A DNA stretch of 64,000 nucleotides from Hermetia illucens (GCF_905115235.1 NC_051852.1:119240027-119304026); one strand, 5' to 3'. Shown: positions 42,514 to 55,379, counted from the first letter of the stretch. Numbers and translations are program-made. Notes: generated by a model not told the origin, from the letters alone.

Positions 42514-43119
42514 TTAAGAATTAAAAATTTTCGTCCATTTTTTCCATTCCTGAAATAAAAATTCAAAGACACTTCGAACATTTTAAGGACACGATTGGAA
42601 TATCTTGCTCCTATTTACTCAAATAAAGTTGTGAGTCTCTTGTATGTTCAACTTAACTTGAAGCTTGCATGGTTTAATATTACAAATTTTTTATAGATCT
42701 AGAATAAAAAAAGTAATGAAATGAGATATGTCTGTATAAAGGTAACAAAGTACGAAAAATAAAAGTTTTGAACAATTTGAATAACATGAGCCCTGTAAGT
42801 TGGGAGTCAAGAATAAACTCAAAGTCTTTCTTGCTGCGTAAGAGGTGAACTGAAAGGAATAGGTTCCTGTGGTTTTAGGTGATTACTTGTCGAGTTGACT
42901 TAATGCCATGGTCTTCCTAAGACATTGATTGATTTTGCGACCACAATCAGAATTCCGCTGAGACAAGCACAACGGTACCAGCCTATACTGAGTAAATAGC
43001 GTAGTTTATTCATACCGATGGATGCAAGACCTACCTAAATCTGTACCGAACTAAGGGTACGGTACCTGTGTTGAAACGCCACATCACGCCGAGGACTGAA
43101 GGTCTTTGTTCGCTTGAAT

Positions 43120-43400
43120 GTAACCACAACCCCCATAACTCCCACTAGGGAACCAGCTGCGATAACCCAGCAAAATGCACATGACAGGAATTCTTCTGAG
43201 ACATGTGAATTCAGGGGCTATCCCGGTTCACATGGTACCAGTATACCCCGAGCAGACTCGGGTCTGATCGCCCTAATTAGGCCAGAAAACCATAGCGAGT
43301 ACAGCATATCCCGGTGCCACCATCTCTGGTTGACAGGGTTGCTGCTCCGTCTTCCCCGCCGCTACCTCAGAGCACCTGATAGTCGTGATAGAAAACTTCA
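43120..43400 (+). repeat. Dispersed repeat D, copy 1
   Basis: Shares an ordered series of words with 51969-52330: TAACCACAACCCCCA, AGGAATTCT.CTGAGA, TGTGAATTC.G/ATGAATTCGG, CGGTTC.CAT, GTCTGATCG, TCCCGGTGCCACCAT, GGTTGACAG.GTTGCTGC. GC-rich against its surroundings. No protein family recognised; it could be an untranslated end of a LINE. Confidence 0.6.
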
Positions 43401-43440
43401 CCAAATGTGGGCGAAGTTGGTGCCGCTAGTGTTGTAGGAG

Positions 43441-45990
43441 GAACAAGTCAACCGAAAAGTAAAATGAAATGTGTAAACGCTCCGCGACAGCGGTAACGGG
43501 GGTCCTCAGTTCAGAGCTCCAAGGCTTTTGTAATAATAGATTTGTTTTCTGCTAGAACCTTTTCTCCTGTTTTCATTGAGTCTGGAAGAGGGTCTTTCTC
43601 AATGACATGAAACTTACCTTCCTACCATTGCGTTTCCCTTATTTGCTGGTAAGTTTCCCTTGTCTGCTGTTAAGTAATATCCGTTTCTATTTTATTTCTG
43701 AATTTTAAAGCAATGCAAACTGCAAGAAAGAAAGAATGGCGTATCGACTAACCGCATTCTGGTCTGACAGTGCTTACCTCACAATATTAGAACAAGTATG
43801 ATAGTATACATATTATCAAGGACACCTTGGCGAATGAAGGGTGCTGCTCCTACCATAAAATGTGTTCAACCGCATTTTGTTGTCATCTGGCACGGTGGAA
43901 ATCTAGAGTAGCCTGACAAAAGCGATTAGTCAAACTAGTTATTAGGCTTACGGTATCATTGCGGACATTTGTGGATGGATTGGGTGAAGCCACTGCGAAG
44001 TAAATTACGAGGTGACAAAATTCTCGAGTCAACATGGAAGTTAAGTCGTCAAGGTTTACTGCGCACCGAATAAGAGAAACCTGAAAATGTTTCGGAATTC
44101 TGCTCTAAGTATTCGTTCGAAAAGCAACGCGCTGCTTTTATAAGATGGGTTCGATATTCTGTGCATACTGGTGTCGGCTGTTGACAAGTTAATACTCATC
44201 TCTTTTCTCGTCCTAACTTATCCTGTTGGCGAGCGTTTCATTTGATTCGCAGAACAGAAATCAACGATCGATGATGAGGTGCGGTGGTCTAGTAGGAAAT
44301 TGCTTTACATCTTATGGGCATCTTATGAGAATATCGTCAGTTTGGGTCGGCTGTGAGAAGATGAGTTAATTAATGATGAACCTTGATTACAGTCCGCTTT
44401 TTCGCCGACATGATCATTGAGATCGCTCACAACGAAGATTTAGTTGACGGCCTGTTTATTTTGCGTGGTCTGCAAAGAAATGAATTATGCGGACAACTGA
44501 GATACTAGTGATGCATCGACTGGTCATCAAATCATTCGACTTCTTTAATGGCGTCACGGAAATTCTCAGAAATGGCAATAATTATATTACTGTATTTGCT
44601 TCCAAGCCCTGTTAAGAAAGGAGGAGGGATAGATAGCTTCAGTCTGAATAGCTGTACGCTAGCGCAGCGTCTCAGGCGGAATCTTCTGACTTAGTGGAGG
44701 CTCCCATAATTGACAGTACAGCGCGGAAGCCGTTAATTGTGGGTCGGTTCGACGTCTAGGCGCCACGATGTTCAGTAGCATCGCTCCGCCTACTGCAGCT
44801 GCTTCGTCATAACTTGTGGGGGCTATTTCAGCAGGTTCGCGTAGGCGGCGGATGAGATACACTGAGGATATGAACCTTCTTATCTTCCGTTCCTACTACG
44901 AAATGACGGCGGGTGCAGGTGTAACATCTTACCGCCTCGTTGCACCAGAGATTCGTCCAGCGCTTTCCTCAATACGCGCATGTGACTATACAGCGTGCAT
45001 GCAGGCTAGTATCGCTTTATTACTTGCAGCGACATATTCCCGGCCTTCATTAGGGAGCGTGTCCTACTTCGAGTCGATGGAGGCAGAGGTGGCGGCATCA
45101 ACAAGAAGGATGTTCGACGAGCCATAAACAGTTCATAGAACTGGGTCCTGGTCTGGATCGGTTGCAGAATGTCTGCAGAATTGTCAGTATATTCAGTTCG
45201 TTAGCACATAGCATAAATCAGGTCATTATTCGGCGGGTGAATTGCCGCCCTTACTCACTGCAGGAATTACCTACCTTGTCCCTAAAATGGACACTATGCA
45301 GGGTCTCGCAGATACTAGACCGATTACTCGCTTACCAACCCCCCCAAATTCCGAATGAATTAATCAAACTCTGCCGTGGAGAGGATGAACCTGCCTCGTG
45401 ACATCAGAGGCAGGGGCGTGGTTGACGTGGCGCAATATCACCGCCAGGTCGACTCGCTATGCGCTTATTTTTACAGCAAAGAGCGGGCCAGTGGCTTGCA
45501 TGTGGCTATTTGTAAGTCGACTGTGGGCTGACACTACTTAACTTGAAGGATTCATCTTTCAATCTTCTGAGTAGTGTGAAGTCATAGCAGGATCGGATTG
45601 ATAAATGGATTTTCAAGGTAATGCTCAATAAACACTTGAATTACCTTTGGAAGTCATTTGTCGACTTTCATTTGTCGAAGAGATGGTTTTGTGCAGAGGA
45701 GTTCGTTGTTGAGACGGAGTGATTAATGTGTGACATTCAGGACGGCGTGGTCACCATCCGATCTTATAAAAAGCTCATACTGATAGAGAAAATGACCAGT
45801 GCAGAATATGTGTCGTTAGAGAAGTGGGACCATCTCATCTTCGGCTGTACCCAGCGCCGGTGCAATGCACGACCCCCCCTCCATACGTGTTCGATGTTGC
45901 GGGGGAGTTATCGATGGATTCTGCCATTAAATATGCGTCGGCTGCAGCTAGAATACATGGTAGGATATGGCATGCAGTGGGATGCATTAT
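43441..45990. other. Mosaic of unassigned worn sequence
   Basis: ORFs at 44659-44862 (-), 44816-45127 (+) and 45726-46004 (+) overlap or lack family wording. A few phrases near 44130-44180 recall the LINE linker at 50707-51015 (STADTSMHRISN against KKDTSVHRISKT), so this is probably old LINE debris. Nothing firm. Confidence 0.35.
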
Positions 45991-46130
45991 ATCAGGTTAG
46001 TTGATGAGTTGGTTGCGCAAGAAACGCTTGGCGCAGAATAGTCTACAAGGAGTGTATGCTTCTCGAGAAGTCCTGGAGAGAACTGAAGTACATTGCCAGA
46101 AATTGGCAATGATGATGCATAAGTGTCCTT
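45990..46130 (+). mobile_element. 3' tail of an RTE-like LINE
   Basis: In one frame the plus strand reads RNAWRRIVYKECMLLEKSWRELKYIARN at about 46020-46115, the tail type also seen at 34436-34560. Short and isolated. Confidence 0.5.
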
Positions 46131-46259
46131 TTGCTTCCGAGCGTAGTTACATGCTATTTCAAATTAAGGATATTTGTTCACGTTTTGTGAAGTTAGCAGT
46201 GCAAATTCCTTACTGGAACTCCGTTCAAGCAAGTGTAAGCCTTTAAACAAGTTGTCGGA

Positions 46260-47989
46260 ACTCGGAAGCAAGATGCTAATGATACCATTATGAACAAAGT
46301 TGTTAAAAGCTTGAATTATATTTCCATTGAAACATTATTGTGCTCCGAAGCATCTCAAAATAAAAGTTTGATGGATTGTAGCGTTGAACTTTTTGGTTGC
46401 CCTGTGTTTCAATGAAACGAACAGATTTTGATTACAGTGCTTACAGTGATTGTAAGGCAGCAACTGGCTCCCGAGATATTGATATCTGCAAATAAAAACA
46501 ATAGGGTTGTTCCTAATCAAAAAACAATTTATTCACTTCAGTGTGGTGGTTAAATGCGGTAAGATGCCGACAAATAATATGCATATTTTCTGATTTCGGT
46601 GCTTGTAAACCTTTTATTCGAAATTTGCTTCAAAGGAAATTACGAATCCCCTTATACTTTCAGCGTCTAGCATTACTCTTCCGATGTTATAGATGAAATT
46701 TTCTTTTAATTTTCTAGATTTAATTTGCTTATTTGATGCGTTTTTATGTTGAAATGTTTCGACTGCGCTGATTACAATGCAAATAAACCCTACGAACTGT
46801 TTCCCTGACACACTGATACTATTTTGTGAATGAAATCAGAATCTCCGTATCCCACAAACTTGGTAGTGCCTTTTCTATTGAATTTAGATTGTTTTCTGTG
46901 GCACCAACGCATGAATGACTAGAGTTACAATTTGTGGAATTTACTCTTACCCAATGGGAAGATTCTCTTAAAAAGTTGGGGCATGCCCAATGGAAGGACG
47001 CTTTCTTGAATCAAATCCTCGTGCGGGTTTGGTGCTACCGGGAATGTTTCATTCAGTATTTCGGCGGGTTTCAGACCGCCTAGAAGTTCGGAGGAATATC
47101 AGTGCCGGGCACGTGGGAAAATTGGTATTAGCAACGTATTTCTAGAGGAAACAGAAAGATTTTCTTACATCGAATATGTTTGAATCTTAAACTGAAGGAT
47201 GCTATGATTGTTACTCATCCTGAAGTGTTCATCTGGAAAACGAGATTTAAATATCTACAGGGAGAAGAGTACTTAATCGTTGAATAATTGAGGCATTTAG
47301 CCTTTAAGATCAGGCGAAGATAGATGCATTCATGAAGGACACCTTATTTAAGTAGTAGATGTAAGCATAATTGTGTATTGTGTCAAAAGATACCTTTAAA
47401 GAATTTTATCTAATTACGCGCCTTATAGGTCGTTTTACACCCATCCTTTGAAATTTGAAATTGAATTAGTGCTGCTAATTGTTACTATTAGTGCTTTTTG
47501 AAATCAGTGTAAATTGTGTATTGTTTCATTCATATACATACGTGGTGATTCCTATCAGTGTTCCGTCCAATATTAGTGAGTTGCCAACTACTCCTTCAAA
47601 GGATATATTTGAAACGGATCATCGGGAGATATAAACGCGAATTAAGTGGCAACGTATGACATGTAAGTACCTATGTGGCATATAAGGGATGTTAACTTCA
47701 CAATTTCCAGGTGTATTATTATCAAATCTGCTTATGGAATTATCGTGGCAGTTGATAAGGGTTAAGTTTTGATTATTTAAGTGATTTTGCTCCTGTTCCA
47801 TTTACCATACCTTTATTTGGGATACTAGCAGTTTGTATTGAATAATATTAAGACTTATGAAGAGCAATAACTTGCAGTCATATATATTATGCCATATAAT
47901 AATTGTAAAAATAATAGTAGCAAGGTAAATTAAGTTGTGTCTGGACGAACTGTCAAACCCCTTTGATCATTATATTCTTCTTCGTCTAT
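46260..47989. other. Spacer without recognised feature
   Basis: AT-rich, with short ORFs on both strands and no family resemblance. No repeat shared with the rest of the window noticed. Confidence 0.4.
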
Positions 47990-49900
47990 TGCAGACTTTG
48001 TTACGTTCAGGGGGTTGGTCAGCTCTTCTTGATCAGTCCGGGCCGCAGGGAATTCCTTTCACCAACGGGAGGGGAGAGGAGGAAGGGAACTGTCAGTTCA
48101 AGGAGCCCCCTGCCATCCGGCTCCTCCACCGGTCGAGTTCTATCTTCTTAGCAACGAGAAGCGCCCGAACGTAATGGGCAGTCCATCTGCCTCTAGTTTC
48201 ATTTTGCCAAGAGAGCTGCCACTCGTCTAGAGTGTGTTGCCGTTCTCCGCGAGCAACCACCTCCCTTGGCTCATCTCCCTTGCGCTTGTATATGGCCTGG
48301 CGCTCCCTAGCAAGAAGGGCAACGGGGATAACTCCCGCGATCACCATCACGGCCTGTTCAGAGACTGTGCGGTACGCAGACGCCAGCCTTGTTCGCTGCT
48401 GCTTTGATTTGCTCAGAAAAGCTCATCTTTGAGTCAAGAGTCAACCCGAGGTACTTTACCGCTGATTTTGACTCGATTATCGACTCGCCGAACGATATGG
48501 GAGGCAGGGTCGGAATTCTCTTTTTAGTCAGGATGACTACTTCGGTTTTTTCCAGTGCAAGGTTGAAACCATGAGTAGTCATCCATCCGCTTACCCGTCG
48601 CATCAATATACCGAGTCTGCTTTGCGCCTGTTCGACAGTGCGTCCAGCAACAAGCGCTGCGACATCATCTGCGTAGCCGACCAGGCGCGACTCTTCTGAC
48701 ATGTCGAGTTTAAGCAGACTGTCATAGGTAGCGTTCCAGAGGTCCGGCCCTAGGATGGATCCCTGTGCTACCCCCGACGTGATCTCCATCCACCTTTGAC
48801 CCTCTAGTGTTTCATAGAGCAGGGAGCGGTTCCTCAGATAGTCCCTCAACATCCGTAAGAGATAGTTCGGCACGTTGAAGGTATTGTCTAGTGTGCCTAG
48901 AATGTCTTTCCATCTTACGGAATTGAAGGCGTTTCTGACGTCAAGCGTTACGAGAAGCACCACCCGTCGAGTTCGGCGGCTATGTGCCTCTGCTCGTCGA
49001 ACGGCGTCCACGACCTGCATGACAGCATTAATTGTCGATCTCCCTGCCCTAAAACCAAACTGCCGGGGAGATAAATCTCCGGCAGCGCGTATCGCTTCAG
49101 CGAGTCTACTTCTGATGAGCTTTTCGAGCACTTTCCCAACAGTATCAAGCATACATAGTGGGCGGTATGAAGACGGCAGTTCGGGATCGCCTTTCCCTTT
49201 AGGGATCAGCGCAAGCCTCGCAACTTTCCAACGAGCAGGGAAAATGCCCTCTTTCAGGCAAGCTTTGAATGCGCCGAGCAGTAGGTCTGGCCAGTGTTGG
49301 AATACCAGTTTGTACCCTTCTGCTGGAATACCATCGGGTCCTGGCGCCTTCTTGTTTTTCATAGAGAGGACTGCCTGTTCCAACTCTTTTACAGAGAAAA
49401 GTGGACAGTCCTCTGCGCTCTCCGCGCCGACGTCACCATCCCATACGGGGTGTGCAGGGAAGAGTGCCCTCACAATGCGGTCCATCTGCTCGGCCTTAAG
49501 TGAACAGGGTTTCCGCAGAGCCCCGATTTTTCGGGTTACAAGTTTGTAACCGAGTCCCCACGGATCCCCATTCACCTCGTCGATCAGATCTTGCCAGCAG
49601 CGAGCTTTGCTCTTGTTTATTGCGCTGCGGAGTCTCCTGTTGGCTGATTTGTACTCCATCATTATGGTACATGCCTCCTGCCGGTCGCCTAGACGTTGTG
49701 TTAACCGGCGGAGCCTGTGACACTCCTTCCGGAGCTCTGCGATTTCCACTGTCATTCCATTCCATTCCATTTCGTAGGGTAATAGACGTCCGGAATTTGT
49801 ACAGTCGCCAAACAAAACGAGGATGGGTGTAATCGAAGTCTGGAGTCGCAGTCAGACACTCCAATTGGGATAAATGTTCCAATTTTCAATGCTGGATGGA
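47990..49900 (-). mobile_element. R1-like LINE copy F1, long open RT
   Basis: Minus strand: the end of the endonuclease/linker near 49830-49900, the 485-codon RT frame (48358-49815), then a frame change and a C-terminal piece at 48093-48350 (VMVIAGVIPVALLARERQAIY). By comparison with the related copy at 55380-57500, about 180 bp between QIKAAANKAG and the SAYRTVSEQA region are missing. The 3' end stops near 48000, short of the Cys-rich end. It is the best preserved LINE in the window, so the youngest of its group here. Confidence 0.85.
48358..49815 (-). CDS. Reverse transcriptase ORF of R1-like LINE F1 (485 codons)
   Basis: RT of a non-LTR element, which would copy its RNA at a nicked target. 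Motifs in order: KAPGPDGIP at about 156-164, LALIPKGKGD and SYRPLCMLDTVGKVLEKLI at 201-235, FGFRAGRST at 253-261, motif A LDVRNAFNSV at 291-300, motif B SGVAQGSILGP at 347-357, catalytic YADD at 381-384, and LEKTEVVIL at 421-429. All key residues are present over this stretch, but the endonuclease, the 5' ORF and a clean C-terminus are not. The first ATG is inside the linker and is not the natural start. The ORF is a partial one. Confidence 0.85.
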   Translation of the reverse strand: MFGDCTNSGRLLPYEMEWNGMTVEIAELRKECHRLRRLTQRLGDRQEACTIMMEYKSANRRLRSAINKSKARCWQDLIDEVNGDPWGLGYKLVTRKIGALRKPCSLKAEQMDRIVRALFPAHPVWDGDVGAESAEDCPLFSVKELEQAVLSMKNKKAPGPDGIPAEGYKLVFQHWPDLLLGAFKACLKEGIFPARWKVARLALIPKGKGDPELPSSYRPLCMLDTVGKVLEKLIRSRLAEAIRAAGDLSPRQFGFRAGRSTINAVMQVVDAVRRAEAHSRRTRRVVLLVTLDVRNAFNSVRWKDILGTLDNTFNVPNYLLRMLRDYLRNRSLLYETLEGQRWMEITSGVAQGSILGPDLWNATYDSLLKLDMSEESRLVGYADDVAALVAGRTVEQAQSRLGILMRRVSGWMTTHGFNLALEKTEVVILTKKRIPTLPPISFGESIIESKSAVKYLGLTLDSKMSFSEQIKAAANKAGVCVPHSL

Positions 49901-50699
49901 TCCAAACGATTCACCTCGACGGACCAATGTTTGACAGCAATATTATATTGCAGCGACTAAACTTAATGCAAGCGGATGAAACTTGTTTCTCTGGAAATTT
50001 CAAATTTGGAAATTCCATATAATGGAAAAGGATGCTGACATCTTCAAGGTAGAGGAATATCAGATTTTGGAGAAAAGGTAGGAGTTGGATAGTAAATTAT
50101 TGAACCACACGATTGGATTCACTGCACTGTTTATTTGAACAACATCACTTAAATAATACAATTAATTAATTGCTATTCTGGTTGATTGAAATTTAATTAT
50201 CAACGCATCATATTCGTGAGGTAATTAATTATAAGGCAATTGATAGCAAAAAGTTTGTATTGACTATAAAAGATACAAATTAGTTTACATATGTTATGAA
50301 TAATCGATTTTTAATTATCAACTGTTTACTCCTGGAGTAAATATGTGCTTAAATGCAACCGCAGGCGGTGGATTGACCAGAGGAAACAATGACGAAATCA
50401 CATATTTTTTTCACCTTGTTCAGCTTTTGAACAGATTGCGCCCCGGGCAGCAAGAATTTTGGGGAACCTTTCTTGAAGTGATGTCTTCACATCATTTACC
50501 GTGCCTGGGACGCATAGGTGTTATCAATTGGGAAAACTACTTACGAATGTTACTGCGTTATTATCGCCGAAAACATATGTGAGTAATTTTCCAAAGAGTC
50601 CTCTGCGTTGCCTGGAAGCTGTTGCGTTTTCTAGTAATACAACTTGCTAAAGAAGATAGTCACGCTTAATTTAGAACACCATTTCTATTCTCCTCGATA
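49901..50699. other. Spacer without recognised feature
   Basis: AT-rich, with a short ORF at 50343-50582 without family resemblance. Confidence 0.35.
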
Positions 50700-51120
50700 A
50701 CCCAATTTAAGAACTCACTGAACCACAGTGTTGAGCCCTAGTTCCGTGCTTTCCAGAGCGCAGATGCGATATCGTCATTAACGGAACAAGAGTCTTCGAT
50801 ATCCTGTGTACGCTGGTGTCTTTTTTGACAAGTCGATATACATCTCTCTCGACATCCCGAATGTTCAGTTTATCGTAAAGATCTTTATAATGGACCGCTC
50901 CGTTCACAGCGGTGGCTTTTTTGTTTCCCGGTTGGTATTTTTGTAAATGCCAATTGGCGAAAGTTTTATCGTTGAGAAACTTATTATAGAGGCATTTCTT
51001 CTCACGCACCTTCATTTGGACACCGTAATTCCGAAGCCAAATATCTCGGTTGATGAACCGCTTAACAGACTTGCTAAGGGTTATCTGGGCTGCGTTGTGG
51101 ACCGTGTTTTTAATTTAATT
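50700..51120 (-). mobile_element. LINE linker fragment
   Basis: The minus-strand ORF 50707-51015 reads REKKCLYNKFLNDKTFANWHLQ, VHYKDLYDKLNIRDVERDVYRL. This is the basic linker between endonuclease and RT found in RTE-like LINEs (KKAVAxAKxxHYxDLYxKLxxRDGERxLYRLA type). No RT follows on the left. Confidence 0.6.
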
Positions 51121-51968
51121 CGACATCCGTAATGATTGGTAACTGCGATGATGATGATTCCCTTTTTTCTCACAAAATTGCCAGCAATTAATGCGCGGCG
51201 GGTCAATAGGTTCCTCTAATTGTTCTTTTCCCATTCCCATATTAGTCTAGAGTTCGTTTGGTTATACTTAAGTGCTGTCGATCAAAATCGTAATAATCCG
51301 GCCTCTACAATTCCTCTAGAGATTAAAGAAGGTACATCTATCTTGGATCAATGACCCTTCCGCCCACTCCCTCTGATGTAAGGGACTTGCACCTGGTTTA
51401 AGGCGTAGGCCATGGCCATTCTACCTCAGCCTGTCCTATTGCTCCATTGTGTTTCAAATTCTTTATTGAAATGGAACCTAATTGTGATTTCATCCTTTGG
51501 TATCAGAAATTAGGGATAGTCGTTAGAAAGGATGTCAATCTTCTTACGATTTAGGCAGATTTCTGTCTCGGTGATACTCAAGGACACTCTGAAGATTGGC
51601 CATGCTTGCTTGTATTTGAAGATGAACTGGAATCAATCAGCAGCAGAAGGTTCCCAAAGGATGGGGTTGGACATATTCTACCCCAGTGATACCTAAACAA
51701 GCTAGCTATGAAGCTTGTGTAACTTCCTGACTGCTGTAGTAAGTTTGGTTTTATCTGCTCAATTTATCGGATCAGTATACGTCCAGGGTAATATTTTGGG
51801 GGTGCATGGACGTGCTATGGACCTGAAAATCATGAAAGCCATTCCCACATATGGTCCCGACGTGTATTTTCTTTTGATCCACCTTATTTTATGTTATTTT
51901 AAATAAATGGTTAATAAACAGAGGGAACTCCACGCTTGAGACTCCTAGGACTCTTGCCGCGATGCGGA
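51121..51968. other. Spacer without recognised feature
   Basis: Nothing I can support. The ORF at 51715-51906 lacks family resemblance. Confidence 0.35.
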
Positions 51969-52330
51969 TATAACCACAACCCCCAAGAAACACTCGCTAG
52001 GAGGTAAGCCGCAAATATCCGCGCCGCGAGCACATGCTCTAGGAATTCTCCTGAGATATATGAATTCGGAGGGTTACCTCGGTTCCCATCGTAGTTGATA
52101 AACTCTGGTGAGGCTTCGTGGCTAAAGCTACATCAGATAAATCTCCATGCAGGCACGAGTCTGATCGGCCAAGGCCTTGGGACATTCGGCTACTACATCA
52201 CGACCATTAATGTGAATACAGCGTTTCCCGGTGCCACCATGTGGAGGCTCTCCTTGGCCACTTGTTGTTGATTCGGTTGACAGCGTTGCTGCCCCATCCA
52301 TCTCTTCGCCACCTTGGAGCACCATAACAA
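51969..52330 (+). repeat. Dispersed repeat D, copy 2
   Basis: Partner of 43120-43400, same orientation and same word order. It is longer in the middle, with a stretch from about 52100 to 52140 absent from copy 1. Worn. Confidence 0.6.
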
Positions 52331-53849
52331 AAGTATAAACAAAATTTCTAATGATTATTTTTAAATGAGGCGAAGGATGAAACCAAAGGATCGAGCTGGA
52401 AGCGATTTTAATCGCGAATCATTCTAAGTACCGGAGAGTAAAAGTCACACAAGAGATCTGTGAAAGGCACCTCGAAGACACTAAGTCTATGAACGTTATA
52501 ATGTGATTCACGGCCATGTCTTTCTAAAGCTCTTGAATAGGCGATCAGGAAGTTGAAAAGCTTGAAGAATATGTAAGTATTCATCAAAGTTCTTCGGTGT
52601 TGTAGATATGGTATATTAAGGAAAACCAGGTGATCAAAATAACCTGGGTCTTTCTAAAGAAGAGAAAACGGGTAAACTTGGATATGGTCTCCAGTCATCG
52701 AAGCATACTTGAGAATATTGCGGACAAAATACTACTACGTTGTTAAAGGTTGACCATTAAGGTAATCAATAGGTAAGGAGGACAAGTTATAACAACGTAC
52801 AACATTTGCTCATATTGTCTAACATATTCTGAGCGTACCACAGAGACAAGTGCTGAGGTTTGATTGAAGGTAGCTTTATTTAGTAGGGGAATCAACGAAA
52901 AAAATAGTTATAGATCATCAGCACTTTAGAGAAAGATCATTTACGATGCCTTTGGGGAAACCCCGGATAAAGGAAAGAAAGGAGTCCAAACGGAATTATT
53001 GAAGGTACATAACAACGAGGCAGGAATAGTAGATGGAAAGCCGTTCGATCGGAGTTTATTGAGAAGTAGAGAAATAGAATCAAAGGATTTGGGGAAGTCA
53101 GTGTATGATCCATACACTTGTCCATCCTACTATTCGTCTCCAGTCTTGTCCATAAAGGCTGCAGATGATCAGCCGAAGTTCACGTTTCCTACTGGCCCTT
53201 ATGGTCGCTCGTATGAACATGAGTGTGTCAAACGCGGTTCCGCGATCTGATACTAACCGTCATGGATTACGAAATATTGCAGATTGTTTGTGTATGGTCC
53301 GTTCTCTATGCGACCTAGGCTAAATCAGTCATTTTCATCGGATTTAACCATGTAAATTTTGAAAGCTCGTTAACTGCAACTAAGGTTTGTCGACAGGTTT
53401 TCTCCGATGATGCCATTAGACCGAGGTGATCAGCACAATAAATTCTCTTTCGGTACTTCGCTCTTTAAAATTGGTTATAGTAACCTATTCAGATTTGTCA
53501 TATTTTCGCTCAGCCTAAATGCAATTGACACGGATACTGATTGCTTGATCTATGTTTGCTCGAATTATCAAAGTCCTTGCACTCTACGTATAATCTACCT
53601 TTATATCGTTTTAGACACAACGAGCAATAGTCCATGATCCACGTTCCAGTACAACAAATTATTTCACATAACGAAGTTTTTAGCTTTACTTCTGCGAAAC
53701 TCTCCGTCCTGCTGCGTTTTAAAAAATTCCGCGATCAGACGCAATTGATTACGCTAATTAACTTTGCTTCTCGTAGTAGACTCCTGTTGAGTGTTTCATA
53801 TTTTTTATCTGGTCTAGTTCTACTGATATGTAATTCTTCTCAAAACAAG
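52331..53849. other. Spacer, unassigned ORF 52999-53250
   Basis: An 83-codon plus-strand ORF (MKVHNNEAGIVDGKPFDRSL) is polar without known wording. No splice partner or repeat context is visible, so I do not call it a gene. Confidence 0.35.
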
Positions 53850-54592
53850 TCGGGAAAGCAGAAGGTGAATGTTTCAGGCATGATTTTGGTTTTGTTGATT
53901 TTATTTGTAAAAATATTTAGCTACACGTGGTGAGTAATAATTTGACGCGAAAGGGTAAAATTTGACATACTATAACTTTGCTTATAATGGTAGAATTTCC
54001 ATCAAACTTTTCTGTATGCTGCTTCGTATTAGAGTCTATCCTCCTGTAAAATTTTATGAATCTAGCATGAACTTAAGAGGGCGTCACAATAAATTTTCTG
54101 AATATAATAATATACCATTATTAACTTTATTTGAGCAGATATTGTAACGGGAAGGATTTTGAGGCCTAGATACCGTGTGCATGGACCACCATGATTCTTT
54201 TCCCGATTTTTAACCTGATCGGTTTTTGAGAGCGGATTATTGAGATAATTGACCCTTTTCGAACCCCCGCACTCCGACTCTTTGTAGCCAATGTCAAAAT
54301 TAATCCATGCTTTGAGAAGTACTAATCGGGACCTCCTATTTGATACTCCACATGACTATACTCCGTTGAAAAAAATGTTCCACCCCCTTCTGTATGCATG
54401 AGGACCCTGCCCCCTTAGACAAAACATACAGCAATGTTACTCACTAAATGCAATTGCATTCACAGTTCGCAACTTTCCACCAAATGGCGTACCAACAGAA
54501 AACCCTTTTTTGAGGAAATGGAGACAGACTGACAGACGGATGGACAGACAGTAAACCGACTTTAATAAGGTTTCGTTTTCAATAAAATCTTG
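53850..54592 (+). mobile_element. Repeat C copy 5, both ends present
   Basis: Starts TCGGGAAAGCAGAAGGTG at 53850 and ends with GACAGACTGACAGACGG, GACAGACAG and the worn hairpin (TTTAATAAGGTTTCGTTTTC...AAAATCTTG) near 54592. About 740 bp, close in size to copy 3, and without the extra kilobase of copy 1. More diverged than copies 1 and 3. Confidence 0.7.
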
Positions 54593-55379
54593 ATAAAACC
54601 CATATTGCATGCATATCCAGGTGCTTTTTTCGTCCTAAAATCATCGGGTAAAAATCTTTTACTATCGCCAAAATCTCTAATTCGGTGCCGTCGTCGTCAT
54701 AACTTAGGCTCTGCAGTCCATTTCGGGAATTTGGAGGAATACGCTGCTTTCAGAGGTCTTGATTCTTCGATCGCATTTTGTAATTCTGAATCCCAGTAGA
54801 GATGCGGTATCTTTGTCTATTGAATTCGTCCAGCGTATCCTTGGTTTGCCCACTGGTCTTGTCCTTTGGATTTTCTCAGGAAAACCTTTTTAGATATTCG
54901 AGCCTAGTCCATGTGTTGGAAGTGGCCAGTTCTGCGTAACGTCGAAACACTCGGTTCGTCAAAAATCTCGTACAGCTCGTGGGAGTCCCTGAATTATCAT
55001 TGGTCTCCACCATGCTTCGCCCCGATAACTCTCTTAAGAACTTTCCTTTCGAATGCATTCAGAATTTACCTCGGATCCAAAACGTAACACAGATCTTAAA
55101 ACTTATGTGTAATCCTGTCTTTACAATTGGTTTTCAAAATGATTTGGAAGGAAAAAAACACGCTTTATTTTCGAACGAAAATGATTTTCTCTTCTCACCC
55201 GGCTCGCTAAATTTCTCGTCAGTTTTGTTATGCTGCAAATGGATCTGTCTACATTTTCTACATTACAATCGTTTGGTTTCAGTTTTTAAAACCATTTTAT
55301 TTTCAACAAATAGCTAAAAATAATATATTGATATTCGGGGATAGCTAAATTTCCTATCTATGCATTAAAAAGAAATTTG
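54593..55379. other. Spacer without recognised feature
   Basis: Short overlapping ORFs (54590-54799, 54979-55317) without family resemblance. Confidence 0.35.

Noticed and set aside
48875-49549. 224-codon plus-strand ORF
   Set aside because: Shadow of the R1-like RT on the opposite strand, which carries all RT motifs.
52999-53250. 83-codon plus-strand ORF as a gene
   Set aside because: No known wording, no regulatory or splice context; chance length in this DNA.
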